64,000 nucleotides of DNA from Rhizobium oryziradicis (GCF_001939045.1 NZ_MKIM01000024.1:18932-82931), one strand, 5' to 3'; positions 7,277 through 17,030 are shown, numbered from the stretch's first letter. Notes: generated by a model not told the origin, from the sequence alone. Program-made: numbers and translations.

Positions 7277-8200
7277 ATGGACAATCTGCGTGGTATTGAA
7301 AGCTTTGTGAAAGCGGTAGAAGGCGGCAGCATTGCCAATGCCGCCCGCCAGCTTGGCATTACGCCAGCCGCCGCCAGCCAGAACATTGCACGGCTTGAGC
7401 AGCAGCTCGGCACCCGCCTTTTGCTGCGCACCACCCGCCGTTTAGCGCTGACCGAGGGCGGCAAGATCTATTTTGAGCGGGTGCGGCAGGTGATCGAAGA
7501 TCTGGACATGGCCCAGACAGCCCTGTTTGCGCTGAATGATCGCCCGCAGGGGCGGCTGCGCGTGGCGGTGTCCACGGCGTTTGGACGCCATGTGATTGCC
7601 CCGATGATCCCGGCTTTTTCGGCCCGTTGGCCGGATGTGTCGGTGGAGCTGATTTTGAATGACGAGCGCATTGACCATATTCGCGATGAGATTGATGTCA
7701 GCATCCGTTTTTTTCGCCCAAGCGGTGCCGGGCTGATCACCCGCAAGCTCGGCGATGTGCCGATTATCATTTGCGCATCGCCAGACTATCTGGCGCGGTG
7801 CGGCACGCCGCGTGAGCCGGAAGAGCTGAAGCATCACGATTGCCTGCTGTTTCGCACGCCCTATGATGGCAGGCTGCTGCCCTGGGGATTTTTTCGAAAT
7901 GGCATCCGCTTTGAGCCGGATTTGCATGTCTCGATTATCAGCAACGACATTGGTGCCCTTGCCGCCATGACCATTGCCGGGGCTGGCATTTCAAGGCTTG
8001 GCGCGTTTTTGGCCCGTGATCTGGTGGCTAAAGGTGATGTGGTGGCGCTGTTTACCTCCGGCTCCGCCGCAAGCGGTGCAGAGGCCGATCCCGAACCCTT
8101 GGATTTTCACATCTGCGTGCAGGACCGCGAAGCAATGCTGCCAAAGGTTCGGCTGTTTATTGATCACATTGTCGATGAATGGAAGAAGCGCCCGATCTAG
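7277..8200 (+). CDS. LysR-family transcriptional regulator
   Basis: 307 residues. The N-terminal winged helix (MDNLRGIESFVKAVEGGSIANAARQLGITPAAASQNIARLEQQLG, shown in part by AARQLGITPAAASQNIARLE) is typical, followed by a LysR substrate-binding domain (GRLRVAVSTAFGRHVIAPMI; FRPSGAGLITRKLGD). It belongs to the CrgA/DmlR-like group. It is divergent from the DUF2798 gene. The TAG stop is the first part of a palindromic repeat (see 8199-8300). Confidence 0.9.
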   Translation: MDNLRGIESFVKAVEGGSIANAARQLGITPAAASQNIARLEQQLGTRLLLRTTRRLALTEGGKIYFERVRQVIEDLDMAQTALFALNDRPQGRLRVAVSTAFGRHVIAPMIPAFSARWPDVSVELILNDERIDHIRDEIDVSIRFFRPSGAGLITRKLGDVPIIICASPDYLARCGTPREPEELKHHDCLLFRTPYDGRLLPWGFFRNGIRFEPDLHVSIISNDIGALAAMTIAGAGISRLGAFLARDLVAKGDVVALFTSGSAASGAEADPEPLDFHICVQDREAMLPKVRLFIDHIVDEWKKRPI

Positions 8201-8300
8201 AGTCTGTCAGGTTTAGATTGAACCTGACAGACTCTAGATTTCTTTGTTTGAGTTTGTCTTTTGGGGAAAACCGGATTCCACTTTTCCCTGACAAACTCTA
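8199..8300. repeat. Palindromic repeat family B, full copy
   Basis: Two consecutive inverted repeats. The first has 15-bp perfect arms (AGAGTCTGTCAGGTT, 8199-8213, pairing with 8221-8235). The second pairs GAGTTTGTC with GACAAACTC across a loop that contains GATTCCACTTTTCC. It begins inside the LysR stop codon and ends four bases before the DUF930 stop, so it fills the whole convergent gap. It probably acts as a two-way terminator. A second full copy is at 44140-44240. Confidence 0.75.
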
Positions 8301-8303
8301 GGC

Positions 8304-8693
8304 TCAATTATAGAGATAATATTTGCTCCAGCTAGCGCGCGGCACTTCCGCGCCGATCTGATAGCTGAAATTGACCACATCGAGATGTTTATTGTCAGTC
8401 TGGCAGGTGTATTTCAGCCGATACCAATGCTCGCGGCTGCGAAACACCGCACCGGGAGCCGACAATTTATTGCCCGAAGCATTGGCTCTGCCAAAGGTGT
8501 AGGCAATCACCTTATCGGGGCGAAACTGTTTGTTGTCCTTGGCAATGCGGTTCATGGCTTCAATATCGCAGCGTTGCTCCAGACGTTCGCGCGGCGTCAG
8601 TGCATCAAGCTGTCGCACCACCGACGAATCCATGGCGCTGACAGTGTGAGCAAAAAACAGTGTCAAACAACAGGATAAAAGAGGAAGGCGCAT
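8304..8693 (-). CDS. DUF930-family exported protein
   Basis: 129 residues with a signal peptide (MRLPLLSCCLTLFFAHTVSA). The DUF930 pattern is visible: LDALTPRERLEQRCDIEAMNRIA, then FRPDKVIAYTFGRA, FRSREHWYRLKYTCQTD and a final V-x-F-x-Y-x-I-G. Two cysteines (RCDIEAM and KYTCQT) could form a disulfide. DUF930 proteins are common in Rhizobiales, with no known role. Confidence 0.8.
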   Translation of the reverse strand: MRLPLLSCCLTLFFAHTVSAMDSSVVRQLDALTPRERLEQRCDIEAMNRIAKDNKQFRPDKVIAYTFGRANASGNKLSAPGAVFRSREHWYRLKYTCQTDNKHLDVVNFSYQIGAEVPRASWSKYYLYN

Positions 8694-8865
8694 GGTATTT
8701 TCCTAACGAATCTCGTTTTTGGGGAACGTATTACCTCGAAAGCCGCCAATCCAGTTTTTTTTAGGGTTATGCCGGGTTTGTGATTTGAAACCCTCCCCGA
8801 CGTTGCACCTGCTCTCCGTGAGAGGGAACGGGGTTTTTGCTTGAAGCCGGGTTTTTGCTTGAAGG

Positions 8866-11076
8866 ATGGCCCCTGCCTGCTTATCTCTTTGTCAGTCACA
8901 GGTTTTCATTGAACAAAGCGAGATTGCCCCCTTGTCAGATAAATCGTCAGCCAAATCGTCTGCCCCCAAATCTATTTTCACGGATCTTCCCAAGCCGCCG
9001 ATGGCTGCAAAAAAGCCGCTTGAAGACACCCGCCACGGCATCACCCGCACTGATGACTATGCCTGGCTGCGGGCCGACAACTGGCAACAGATGTTCAAGG
9101 ACACCTCCATTCTCGACCCGGAAATCCGCGCCCATCTGGAGGCCGAAAATGCCTATATGGAAGCGGCCATGGATGACACCAAGGCGCTGCAAAAGACCTT
9201 GTTCAATGAAATGAAGGGTCGGATCAAGGAGGATGATTCCTCCATTCCCATGAAAGATGGCGCTTACGCTTACGGCTCTGCCTTTGTGACGGGTGGCGAG
9301 CAGCCGCGCTATTTTCGCATTCCGCGTGATGGCAACCCTCATGATGAGAGCATTCGTGAACTGCTGCTGGATGGTGACAAGGAAGCGGCGGGCAAGGATT
9401 ATTTCCGCCTGGGCGGCATTGACCATTCCAACGACCATGCGCTTGGCATCTGGGGCTATGATGACAAGGGCTCGGAATATTTCACCTTGCGCATCCGCGA
9501 TCTGACAACCGGCGAAGATCTGGACGATGTTTTGCACAACACCGCAGGCGGTGGCGTGTGGGCACCCGATGGCAAGAGCTTTTTCTACACCCTTCAGGAT
9601 GATAACCACCGCCCGAGCAAGGTGTTTCACCACATCATCGGCCAGCCGCAATCGGCAGACCGGCTGGTTTATGAGGAAAAAGACCCCGGTTTCTTCATGG
9701 GTGTCGGCGGCTCGCTGCTGGATGATTTTATCTATATCGACATTCACGACCACGAGACCTCGGAATATCGCCTGCTGTCCACCTCGGACCTGACGGCCGA
9801 GCCGAAATTAGTGGCGGAGCGTGAAGACGGCGTGGAATATTCCATGACCGAGGGTGGCGATGTGTTTTACATCCTCACCAATGCCGATGACGCTCAGGAT
9901 TTCAAAATCATGGAAGCGCCGGTGACGGCACCGGGCCGGGAAAATTGGAAAGAGCTGGTGCCACACACACCGGGCCGGTTGATCCTGTCGCATATGGCCT
10001 TTGCCCGGCATCTGATCTGGCTGGAGCGGCGCGATGGCCTGCCGCGCATCATGATCCGGGATCGCCGATCCGGCGAAGAACACGCCATCGACTTTGCCGA
10101 GGAAGCCTATTCGCTGGGCCTGTCGGGCGCTGCCGAATATGACACGGATGTTATCCGCTTTTCCTACTCATCAATGACCACACCCAGCCAGCTCTATGAT
10201 TATAACATGGCAACGCGCGAGCGGGTGCTGTTGAAAACCCAGGAAGTGCCATCGGGCCACAACCCGGATGATTACATCACCCGCCGGGTGTTTGCCAAAG
10301 CCCATGACGGCGAAGACGTGCCGGTGACATTGCTCTATCGCAAAGACACAGCCCTGGATGGCTCCGCCCCCTGCCTGCTCTATGGCTATGGGGCTTACGG
10401 TGTGACCATTCCGGCTGGCTTCAACACCTCGTGCCTGTCTTTGGTGGATCGTGGCTTTGTCTACGCCATTGCCCATATCCGTGGCGGCAAGGACAAGGGT
10501 TTTCAATGGTATGACGATGGCAAAATGGAAAAGAAGGTCAATACCTTCAAGGATTTCATTGCCAGCGCCGACCATCTGGTGAAGGAAGGCTTTACCTCTT
10601 ATGAAAACATCATTGCCGAAGGCGGCTCTGCCGGCGGCATGCTGATGGGGGCCATTGCCAATATGGCACCGGAAAAGTTTGGTGGCATTATCGCAGCCGT
10701 GCCTTTTGTGGATGTGCTTAACACCATGCTGGACGACACCCTGCCGCTGACACCGCCGGAATGGCCAGAGTGGGGCAACCCGATTGAATCCGAAGAAGAG
10801 TACACATGGATTGCCGCTTATAGCCCTTACGACAACATAGGACCAAAATCCTACCCGCCAATTCTGGCCCTGTCTGGCCTCACGGACCCGCGCGTAACCT
10901 ATTGGGAACCGACAAAATGGGTGGCCCGCTTGCGCGAACACACCACTGGTTCTGCGCCGATTTTGCTGAAAACCAATATGGCCGCTGGTCATGGCGGTAA
11001 ATCGGGCCGTTTCCAACGGTTGGAGGAAGTGGCGTTTGAATATGCGTTTGCGGTGAAAGTGGCGGGTGTCATTTAA
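8866..11076 (+). CDS. ptrB: Oligopeptidase B (prolyl oligopeptidase family S9A)
   Basis: Up to 736 residues. The N-terminal half is a seven-bladed propeller (TDDYAWLRADNWQQMF; KGRIKEDDSSIPMKDGAYAY; GGVWAPDGKSFFYT). The C-terminal half is an alpha/beta hydrolase with catalytic Ser588 in GGSAGGMLMG, Asp674 in GLTDPRVTYWEP and His709 in AAGHGGKSG; the spacing of 86 and 35 residues matches known oligopeptidase B. It cleaves short peptides after Arg or Lys in the cytoplasm. The ATG at 8866 has poor ribosome-site spacing, and TTG at 8932 gives an N-terminus closer to relatives; the sequence before about residue 40 is low in complexity. Confidence 0.93.
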   Translation: MAPACLSLCQSQVFIEQSEIAPLSDKSSAKSSAPKSIFTDLPKPPMAAKKPLEDTRHGITRTDDYAWLRADNWQQMFKDTSILDPEIRAHLEAENAYMEAAMDDTKALQKTLFNEMKGRIKEDDSSIPMKDGAYAYGSAFVTGGEQPRYFRIPRDGNPHDESIRELLLDGDKEAAGKDYFRLGGIDHSNDHALGIWGYDDKGSEYFTLRIRDLTTGEDLDDVLHNTAGGGVWAPDGKSFFYTLQDDNHRPSKVFHHIIGQPQSADRLVYEEKDPGFFMGVGGSLLDDFIYIDIHDHETSEYRLLSTSDLTAEPKLVAEREDGVEYSMTEGGDVFYILTNADDAQDFKIMEAPVTAPGRENWKELVPHTPGRLILSHMAFARHLIWLERRDGLPRIMIRDRRSGEEHAIDFAEEAYSLGLSGAAEYDTDVIRFSYSSMTTPSQLYDYNMATRERVLLKTQEVPSGHNPDDYITRRVFAKAHDGEDVPVTLLYRKDTALDGSAPCLLYGYGAYGVTIPAGFNTSCLSLVDRGFVYAIAHIRGGKDKGFQWYDDGKMEKKVNTFKDFIASADHLVKEGFTSYENIIAEGGSAGGMLMGAIANMAPEKFGGIIAAVPFVDVLNTMLDDTLPLTPPEWPEWGNPIESEEEYTWIAAYSPYDNIGPKSYPPILALSGLTDPRVTYWEPTKWVARLREHTTGSAPILLKTNMAAGHGGKSGRFQRLEEVAFEYAFAVKVAGVI

Positions 11077-11109
11077 AACGTGAGAGCGTGGGGATTGACC
11101 ATCCCCACG

Positions 11110-11427
11110 CTATGCAAGCATCTCAATTTCCCAGTCCCTGTAGGTTTTGTCTGAATTTTGCAATTTCCATGCCGTTGGCCCAGGCGTAGATCTACCAGTC
11201 ACAATGGAGCCTGCCGCACTCGTACTTGAAAATTTATAGTCATCTTTGAATCGCCTAAATTCACCACAGTCTTCTAAAACCCCATTTGCCACAAGTTCAT
11301 CAAACAGGCGCCAATAATGCGTCTTGGGTGACCGATCACCGAACCAGCTTTTTCGCGCCTTCGAGCCTGCCTGAACAAAAAACTCCCCATCGACCAGCAC
11401 TGCGGTAGCGCGAACAATAGTTGCCAC
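11110..11427 (-). CDS. DUF4357-only protein, likely remnant of a larger GIY-YIG-type protein
   Basis: About 105 residues from a GTG at 11427 with no clear ribosome site. The pattern ATAVLVDGEFFVQAGSKARKSW, GVLEDCGEFRRFKDDYKFSS, SAAGSIVTGRS and a final TAWKL...YRDWE matches DUF4357, which normally forms the C-terminal ~100 residues of GIY-YIG nuclease-like proteins. The usual N-terminal domain is missing. The same frame stays open only ~19 codons upstream before a TAG, without another start codon. This is probably a truncated gene; whether it is expressed is doubtful. Confidence 0.6.
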   Translation of the reverse strand: MATIVRATAVLVDGEFFVQAGSKARKSWFGDRSPKTHYWRLFDELVANGVLEDCGEFRRFKDDYKFSSTSAAGSIVTGRSTPGPTAWKLQNSDKTYRDWEIEMLA

Positions 11428-11613
11428 GACAAAGGCGTGTAGAATGCTGGCTGACGCCGGATCATTTGACGACGATGCAAAGTGGCTCTAACAATTAACC
11501 CAAAAAAAGTCGGAAAAGGTTGCGCTGAGAGCGGATCACGTTCACGCTCAGAAGGGCATTGTTGAGCGTCGCCTGGCCAAAGCCGATTTAGCAACCGTCA
11601 ACCTTGGTGGCGT

Positions 11614-13272
11614 ATGAGCAGATTAGAAGTCTGCTGCGCGTCAGTAGAAGCCAATTTTCGTACCGGAGTGCGTATTGTGGTAACATCAACCTGGCTTTTG
11701 GTGACCGTTGTCGTCTTGGCAATGCTCGCAATCAGGTACACACTGAGAGCACCAAAAGCGCCAGGACGACAATCCTTTGCTCTGGCTTGCGGTTTTGCCG
11801 TGTGGTGGACGGCGTGCGTGCTTTTTCGTCACTCCGTTGACGATTACCAGCTCAAGGTGCTCGCGTGTGAGCTTGCGTGGTTTGGCATCATCGGCGCTCC
11901 CCTTTATTGGTGCTTGAGCCTGATCACCTATTCCAATGGTCGAGAGCTGGAAAAACCCTGGCAAATGGCATTGGTTGGTGGCACGGCCTGTATCTTTGGC
12001 CTGATCGCGCTGACCAATGATTGGCACCATTGGATTTATCTTTATCTGATTGATGAAGACAGCATGAGCTTTGCCCGTGGTTGGGGCTTCTATGTTGGAA
12101 TCACCATTGTTTACGTGATGATGGCTTCGTGCTGGGTTGTCGCTCTCCTGCGATCCATCCACGCCAAGGGTATTCATCGGCTACAGATCTGGATCCTGCT
12201 GGTATCGGCAACATTGCCTTGGATAGGTAATGCCGGATATGTATTTCTCGATATAAAGCTGTTCGATGATGACCCAACGCCGTTTATCTTTGCCGCAACG
12301 GGTTGCTTTATTTTGGTCACCCAGCTGTTTTATGAATTGTTCGTTCTGCCGCCGATTGGCCGGGATGCTATTTTTGCAGTACTTCCCGATCCGGTCATCG
12401 TGCTGGACCAACAAGGGCGCATTCTTGAAATTAACCCGGCAGCGGCACTTCTGACCGGTATTCCAAAACAACCGATTGGCAAAACCTTGAATAGCCCGAT
12501 CGAACTTTCTCAACTCTTGAGCAATACGTGGCCAAGTGATGAAGATCGTGTTGAGATTGCCTTGAGCAGCAATGGCAAGACCTATGAATTATCCTGCCAA
12601 TCTCTGGCCCCATGGGGGCGCGTTGGGGCGCGCATGATGACCTTGCGTGACATTACCGCGCGCAAGGCTGATGAGCTTCGTCTTGCCGCTCTGTCCAAAA
12701 GTCTGCATGACCGGCTGCAGGAAAATATCATTCTCCAGACACGGCTGAAAGATGAAGCATCGCGCGATCACCTCACCGGCCTGCACAATCGCCGTCACGC
12801 CCATGATGCCTTGCAGGGTCTTTTTGAAAATGGTTTCAACACCACAGAAACAGCCCTGTTTCTGATCGATATCGACCATTTCAAGATGTTCAACGATCGC
12901 TATGGCCACCAAACGGGCGATGATGTTCTGATCCTGTTTGCACGGCTGCTGCAAGCCGATTTGAAGCCGTTTGAGCATGCTTTTCGTTGGGGTGGCGAAG
13001 AATTTCTGGTGGTGCTGCCATCAACGGGCCTCGACGTCGCCTTGCAACGCTGCGAGCATTGGCACAGCCTGTTTGCCCAGCAAAGCCCGCCGGGCAATAT
13101 CGATATGCGACCAACCTTTTCAGCCGGCCTGGTCATCTGCGGCCCCGGCCCCACAAACCTGCGCAGCGCCATTCAGGCGGCCGACACGGCCCTTTATCAG
13201 GCCAAGCTGTCGGGCCGCAATCAAACAGCTGTTGCGGGGGAATATGCCTCCCCCATCCAGCATGAAGAATGA
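11614..13272 (+). CDS. 7TM - PAS - GGDEF diguanylate cyclase
   Basis: Up to 552 residues. The first ~220 form seven hydrophobic helices of the 'histidine kinase N-terminal 7TM' type (LTNDWHHWIYLY is characteristic). Then comes a PAS domain (FAVLPDPVIVLDQQGRILEINPAAALLTG, residues ~250-345), a short coil and a GGDEF domain (ASRDHLTGLHNRRHA; FRWGGEEFLVVLP; DTALYQAKLSGRN). The active-site variant GGEEF is competent for c-di-GMP synthesis. The RxxD inhibitory site is replaced by KPFE, so product feedback is probably absent. GTG at 11677, with GGAG nine bases upstream, is a better start than the ATG at 11614. Confidence 0.88.
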   Translation: MSRLEVCCASVEANFRTGVRIVVTSTWLLVTVVVLAMLAIRYTLRAPKAPGRQSFALACGFAVWWTACVLFRHSVDDYQLKVLACELAWFGIIGAPLYWCLSLITYSNGRELEKPWQMALVGGTACIFGLIALTNDWHHWIYLYLIDEDSMSFARGWGFYVGITIVYVMMASCWVVALLRSIHAKGIHRLQIWILLVSATLPWIGNAGYVFLDIKLFDDDPTPFIFAATGCFILVTQLFYELFVLPPIGRDAIFAVLPDPVIVLDQQGRILEINPAAALLTGIPKQPIGKTLNSPIELSQLLSNTWPSDEDRVEIALSSNGKTYELSCQSLAPWGRVGARMMTLRDITARKADELRLAALSKSLHDRLQENIILQTRLKDEASRDHLTGLHNRRHAHDALQGLFENGFNTTETALFLIDIDHFKMFNDRYGHQTGDDVLILFARLLQADLKPFEHAFRWGGEEFLVVLPSTGLDVALQRCEHWHSLFAQQSPPGNIDMRPTFSAGLVICGPGPTNLRSAIQAADTALYQAKLSGRNQTAVAGEYASPIQHEE

Positions 13273-13292
13273 GGCAACCGCCTCGGGCAGGG

Positions 13293-13745
13293 TTATTGCT
13301 CGAAAAACTGCAACCCTTCCCCGACCTTGCAATTATAGGTCACAACGTCGCCCATGGGTCGCATCTCCGGCATTTCCATGGTTGTCATCGAAAAGGTGGC
13401 GCTGTTGTCCGGTTTCACCTGATAGCGCAAGAATTGATAGATTGGTTTTTTGTCTTTGGTGGTGAGGGTAAAGTGATCGTCGGAAAAGCTCAAAGATTGA
13501 TCCGGACGGATCAAAAATGCCGAAATCCTTAAGCCACCTTGCATGGTTCCGGCCTTTTTGGGATCCGTGGCTGAGGTACATTTGGTGAGATCAACCACCG
13601 AGTTCACCGATGCACCGGATTTCAGCGCCGCATTGATGTCCGGTAATGTGGTGAGAGCTGTTGCGGCATCCGCAACGCTTGGAAAAATGGCCGTAAACGC
13701 CAGTCCACTGGCCAGACCACAAGCAAGAGCAATTGACTTAAACAT
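13293..13745 (-). CDS. virK: VirK-family secreted protein
   Basis: 150 residues with a signal peptide (MFKSIALACGLASGLAFTA...ADA). The VirK pattern is clear: LTTLPDINAALKSGASVNSVVDLTKC, GGLRISAFLIRPDQSLSFSDDHFTLT, KKPIYQFLRYQVKPD and TYNCKVGEGLQFF. In Agrobacterium VirK is encoded on the Ti plasmid; chromosomal paralogues are common in rhizobia and the molecular role is unknown. The ATG is preceded by AGGAGAC. Two cysteines (TKC, YNC) may pair in the periplasm. Confidence 0.85.
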   Translation of the reverse strand: MFKSIALACGLASGLAFTAIFPSVADAATALTTLPDINAALKSGASVNSVVDLTKCTSATDPKKAGTMQGGLRISAFLIRPDQSLSFSDDHFTLTTKDKKPIYQFLRYQVKPDNSATFSMTTMEMPEMRPMGDVVTYNCKVGEGLQFFEQ

Positions 13746-13811
13746 AACGTCTCCTTCTATAATGCGCCCAAATGCAGGATTTGCATGGCACTTTTCAAAA
13801 CATGAAACCGA

Positions 13812-15707
13812 TCATTCCCCCAATTTCTGGCGTTGCAAAATCGCATGGCTGTGGCCTGCTTTCACGGCGGCCACCATCAAGCTTCGCAGATCTGGATATT
13901 CACTTGGTGGCGTAACCGTCTGGTTGGGCGCAAACGATCGTTTGACGACAATCCGGTTGCCATCAACAGTGACCTCGCTGTCAAACCGGCCGGCCCTGTT
14001 GGCAAGATGCACCGGCTCAGGCAGATGCTTCACCCGAAAGCTCGCGGGCAACACATAGGTGAATTGCCACGAGGTCAGCGCCGCCGCCATGAAAAGCGGT
14101 GCCACCCGCACATCATTGCGAATATTATAGGCCAGTTGCGTGAGGCGCTCAGGATCAAACCCGCTTTCCAGCGGCAGATAGATCTCCGGCTCGCTCACAT
14201 CAATCGCGTTTTGCGATGTCCAATGCGCCTTCAGGCGCAAGGGGCCGCGCCAGTTTTTTGCCACCAGCACCCGCAGCTTGCCATCGCCCTCCTGATTGTT
14301 CATCGCCAGAATGCGGTTGAGATAGTTTTCCCGACTGCTGTTCTTGATCGCGGCCTGAAAACCCAAGGCCTCATTGGGCGAGACATCCATCGCGGCTGTC
14401 CCCTCAATGTCACCATCGGCAGAGAGCGTCATCACGGAATCATTCTTGCTCCAGAAGGTCTGCGGTGTGGCCGCAGGCAATTGCACAACCTTGCTTCTCT
14501 CTGCCACCAGCACGGCCTGCTTGCTTGATAGGCCAACCCCAAGCGCCGCAAAAGCTGCGTTCTTGTCCGTCGGGTTATCAAACACATCAAAATCCGGCAG
14601 ATACAGAATGACGTGGTTGAATTGCCAGGCAAGCGGGATGGGAGCCGCGTTAAACCGATTGCCCCACCAGACAATGGCGCGCTCGGAACGAATGCCCTTG
14701 GCAGCCAGCAGCGCCCGCATCAGCGCCACCTGATCCTTGCAATCGCCAAATCCATTGGCAAGGATCTTGTCCACGGGATGCTCCACCCAGCCATCGTTGG
14801 GATCAAGATAAACCGCCGTATAGGCAATGTTCTGGCGGATCCAGTCATGAATGGCCGCCGCCGCATCAAGGCCGGTTTTGTCGCCCGTGATTGTGTCGGC
14901 CAGCGCCTTGATCTTGGCACGCGTCTCGTCGTCCATTGGCTTTTCCGATTGGCGGAAAATGCGATTGCCATAATCGCTCAGGCTGTCCAGCGTGGTGGCC
15001 ATGAAGCGCGGACGGAACTCGGTGTAATCCACCGTGCTGTATCCCACTCTGAGTGCGGGAATATTTTTGAAGGATGCGGTGATCACGCGTTGACCATCCT
15101 GCACAACATCGGTGGTGGTCACACCGGGATCGGCATACCATGTGAGGTGAACGCCCGGTGGCAGGCGGATGATGTTTGTGAGGTCATCCTGCCTGCCAGG
15201 TCCGAGCGGTCCACCCACCATGTTGAAGCCAAACAGGCTTGGCACCTTGTGTTGTATCTTCCACACAATGTGTGTGCGCGCGTTTGGCCCCACTTTGGGA
15301 AACACCACCGTGATCCGCTGTTTGGCATTGAACCCACGCTCGTTGGCCGGCTGCGGTGCAGACCGCGTGAAAATGTCCTCGGGCGGCACAGTGCGACGAT
15401 TGCCGTCGGGGTCTGTCACCCACGCCTCGACAACCTCTGCTGTGTCGGTATTTGGCGAAAAATCTGTGAAACTACTGGTATTTTGCGCAGGCTTGCCGGG
15501 TTTCACCGGCTCAAAATCCATTGTCGTCACCTCATCATAACTGAGATCCGCATGGATATTGTACTGGCGCAGGATATGGCTTTTGCCATCCTCCTCGTCC
15601 TCATCGGCGGCGCGGGCTACGTTTGAAAAAATGCCGTGCGGGCCGAAAACCAAAATGCTGATCAGAGAGAGCTTCAAAATTGCTCTTCGTATCTCAATAA
15701 TCGCCAT
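13812..15707 (-). CDS. DUF3857 / transglutaminase-like protein, exported
   Basis: About 631 residues from the ATG at 15707 (AGGA seven bases upstream; an ATG at 15722 has none). An N-terminal hydrophobic segment (LSLISILVFGPHGIF) is followed by a DUF3857 beta domain (residues ~50-240) and a transglutaminase-like domain with Cys in NGFGDCKDQVALMRALL, His in WQFNHVILYLP and Asp in DVFDNPTD, so the full triad is kept. Such proteins are predicted periplasmic proteases or amide-modifying enzymes. It lies divergent from the aminotransferase gene. Confidence 0.85.
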   Translation of the reverse strand: MAIIEIRRAILKLSLISILVFGPHGIFSNVARAADEDEEDGKSHILRQYNIHADLSYDEVTTMDFEPVKPGKPAQNTSSFTDFSPNTDTAEVVEAWVTDPDGNRRTVPPEDIFTRSAPQPANERGFNAKQRITVVFPKVGPNARTHIVWKIQHKVPSLFGFNMVGGPLGPGRQDDLTNIIRLPPGVHLTWYADPGVTTTDVVQDGQRVITASFKNIPALRVGYSTVDYTEFRPRFMATTLDSLSDYGNRIFRQSEKPMDDETRAKIKALADTITGDKTGLDAAAAIHDWIRQNIAYTAVYLDPNDGWVEHPVDKILANGFGDCKDQVALMRALLAAKGIRSERAIVWWGNRFNAAPIPLAWQFNHVILYLPDFDVFDNPTDKNAAFAALGVGLSSKQAVLVAERSKVVQLPAATPQTFWSKNDSVMTLSADGDIEGTAAMDVSPNEALGFQAAIKNSSRENYLNRILAMNNQEGDGKLRVLVAKNWRGPLRLKAHWTSQNAIDVSEPEIYLPLESGFDPERLTQLAYNIRNDVRVAPLFMAAALTSWQFTYVLPASFRVKHLPEPVHLANRAGRFDSEVTVDGNRIVVKRSFAPNQTVTPPSEYPDLRSLMVAAVKAGHSHAILQRQKLGE

Positions 15708-15995
15708 GGAAAATCCTGACATGAATTTGACAGGACTATGCTTGACGCCCCTGTCTCAATCAACAAACAAAAGCGCGAGGAAGTGCTGCGCGTTTCGCGC
15801 CGATGCGAGCGCCTACTGTTCATGAATTTTCGTGATCAATCCATGCATGAAACTGTTGATTTGACGCGAAAATTGCCTTGGCAACGGCGTTCAGTTCCCA
15901 TCCCATCCGGCCCTGTGCAAAAGGGTGGAATTTTCTCCTTGACGTTGCAAGCGCGCGGGGTCTTTGATGCCAAAAGATTTGATTTGGAGATTGAA

Positions 15996-16865
15996 ATGAC
16001 TGTCGATACCGCGCCGCGCACGCCCACCTGGACCTATGTTGATGGACGCTGGATTGACGGCAACCCGCCGCTGATTGGGCCAACATCACATGCCATGTGG
16101 CTTGGCTCCACAGTGTTTGATGGCTCTCGCTGGTTTGATGGCCTTGCCCCTGATCTTGATTTGCATTGCCAGCGCGTCAACCGCTCCGCCATCAATATGG
16201 GCATGACCCCCACCATGGAGGCCAAGGAGATCGAGCGGCTGGCGCTGGAAGGTGTTGCCAAATTCGATGGCAAAACCGCCATTTATATCAAGCCGATGTA
16301 TTGGTCGGAACATGGCGCGCCCGGCTCTGTGGTGGCCCCGGATGCAGAGTCTACCCGTTTTGCGCTCTGCCTGTTTGAAGCGCCGATGAATACGGCCAAG
16401 CCCCATTCGCTTACCGTGTCACCCTTTCGCCGCCCCTCGCCCGAATGTGCCATGACCGATGCCAAGGCCGGTTGCCTCTACCCCAATTCCGGCCGCATGA
16501 TTGTGGAAGCCCGCGCCCGTGGCTTTGACAATGCGCTGGCGCTGGACATGAATGGCAATGTGGCCGAAACCGCATCCTCCAACGTGTTTCTGGTCAAGAA
16601 TGGCGTGGTCATGACCCCCATTGCCAACCGAACGTTTCTGGCAGGCATCACTCGCTCGCGCATCATCACCCTTTTGCGATCCGCTGGCATTGAGGTGCAG
16701 GAAAAGACCCTTTCGGTTGCCGATTTCCTTGATGCCGATGAAGTATTCACCTCCGGAAATTACTCCAAAGTGGCCCCCGTCAACCGGCTGGATGACCGCC
16801 ATTATCAGGAAGGACCAATGGCTGCCAAGGCACTGGATTTGTATATGAGCTGGGCGCGCTCCTGA
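15996..16865 (+). CDS. ilvE: Branched-chain amino acid aminotransferase
   Basis: 289 residues from the ATG at 15996 (GGAG six bases upstream). The frame is open back to 15738, but that extension shows no family similarity. It is a fold-type IV PLP enzyme: WTYVDGRWIDGNPPLIGPTSH, AIYIKPMYW, LTVSPFRRPSPECAMTDAK (PLP lysine), YPNSGRMIVEARARGFDNAL and NVAETASSNVFLVKNG. It carries out the last step of Leu, Ile and Val synthesis with glutamate as amino donor. The long upstream region may be 5' UTR. Confidence 0.92.
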   Translation: MTVDTAPRTPTWTYVDGRWIDGNPPLIGPTSHAMWLGSTVFDGSRWFDGLAPDLDLHCQRVNRSAINMGMTPTMEAKEIERLALEGVAKFDGKTAIYIKPMYWSEHGAPGSVVAPDAESTRFALCLFEAPMNTAKPHSLTVSPFRRPSPECAMTDAKAGCLYPNSGRMIVEARARGFDNALALDMNGNVAETASSNVFLVKNGVVMTPIANRTFLAGITRSRIITLLRSAGIEVQEKTLSVADFLDADEVFTSGNYSKVAPVNRLDDRHYQEGPMAAKALDLYMSWARS

Positions 16866-16904
16866 AAATCTGCGGCCGTCGTTGTTACGGCATAATCTAA
16901 AACG

Positions 16905-17030
16905 TTAGAGCATCCTTTGTGCGCCATACTCGGCGCACACTGCTTCAAGGGCGCTGTAGCCTTTATTTCTGTTGGATAATTTTATCTTTAAACCGATTCC
17001 TGTTTAAAAAATGATGCAATAGCCTGTCCT
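16905..17030. repeat. RIME-like palindromic repeat, degenerate copy
   Basis: Contains GTGCGCCATACTCGGCGCAC, a GGGCGCTGTAGC end and then TTTAAACCGATTCCTGTTTAAA with ATGATGCAATAG. This is the same order as the intact copies at 37350 and 45949, but with several arm mismatches. It occupies the gap between ilvE and the DUF3592 gene and probably helps terminate ilvE transcription. Confidence 0.65.

Noticed and set aside
11274..11594. 106-codon frame upstream of the DUF4357 remnant
   Set aside because: It lies in a different frame from DUF4357 and shows no recognisable pattern, so it cannot be the missing N-terminal domain.
15738..15995. N-terminal extension of the branched-chain aminotransferase
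   Set aside because: The extra 86 residues do not fit the family, whereas ATG 15996 has GGAG at the right distance and gives the usual length.
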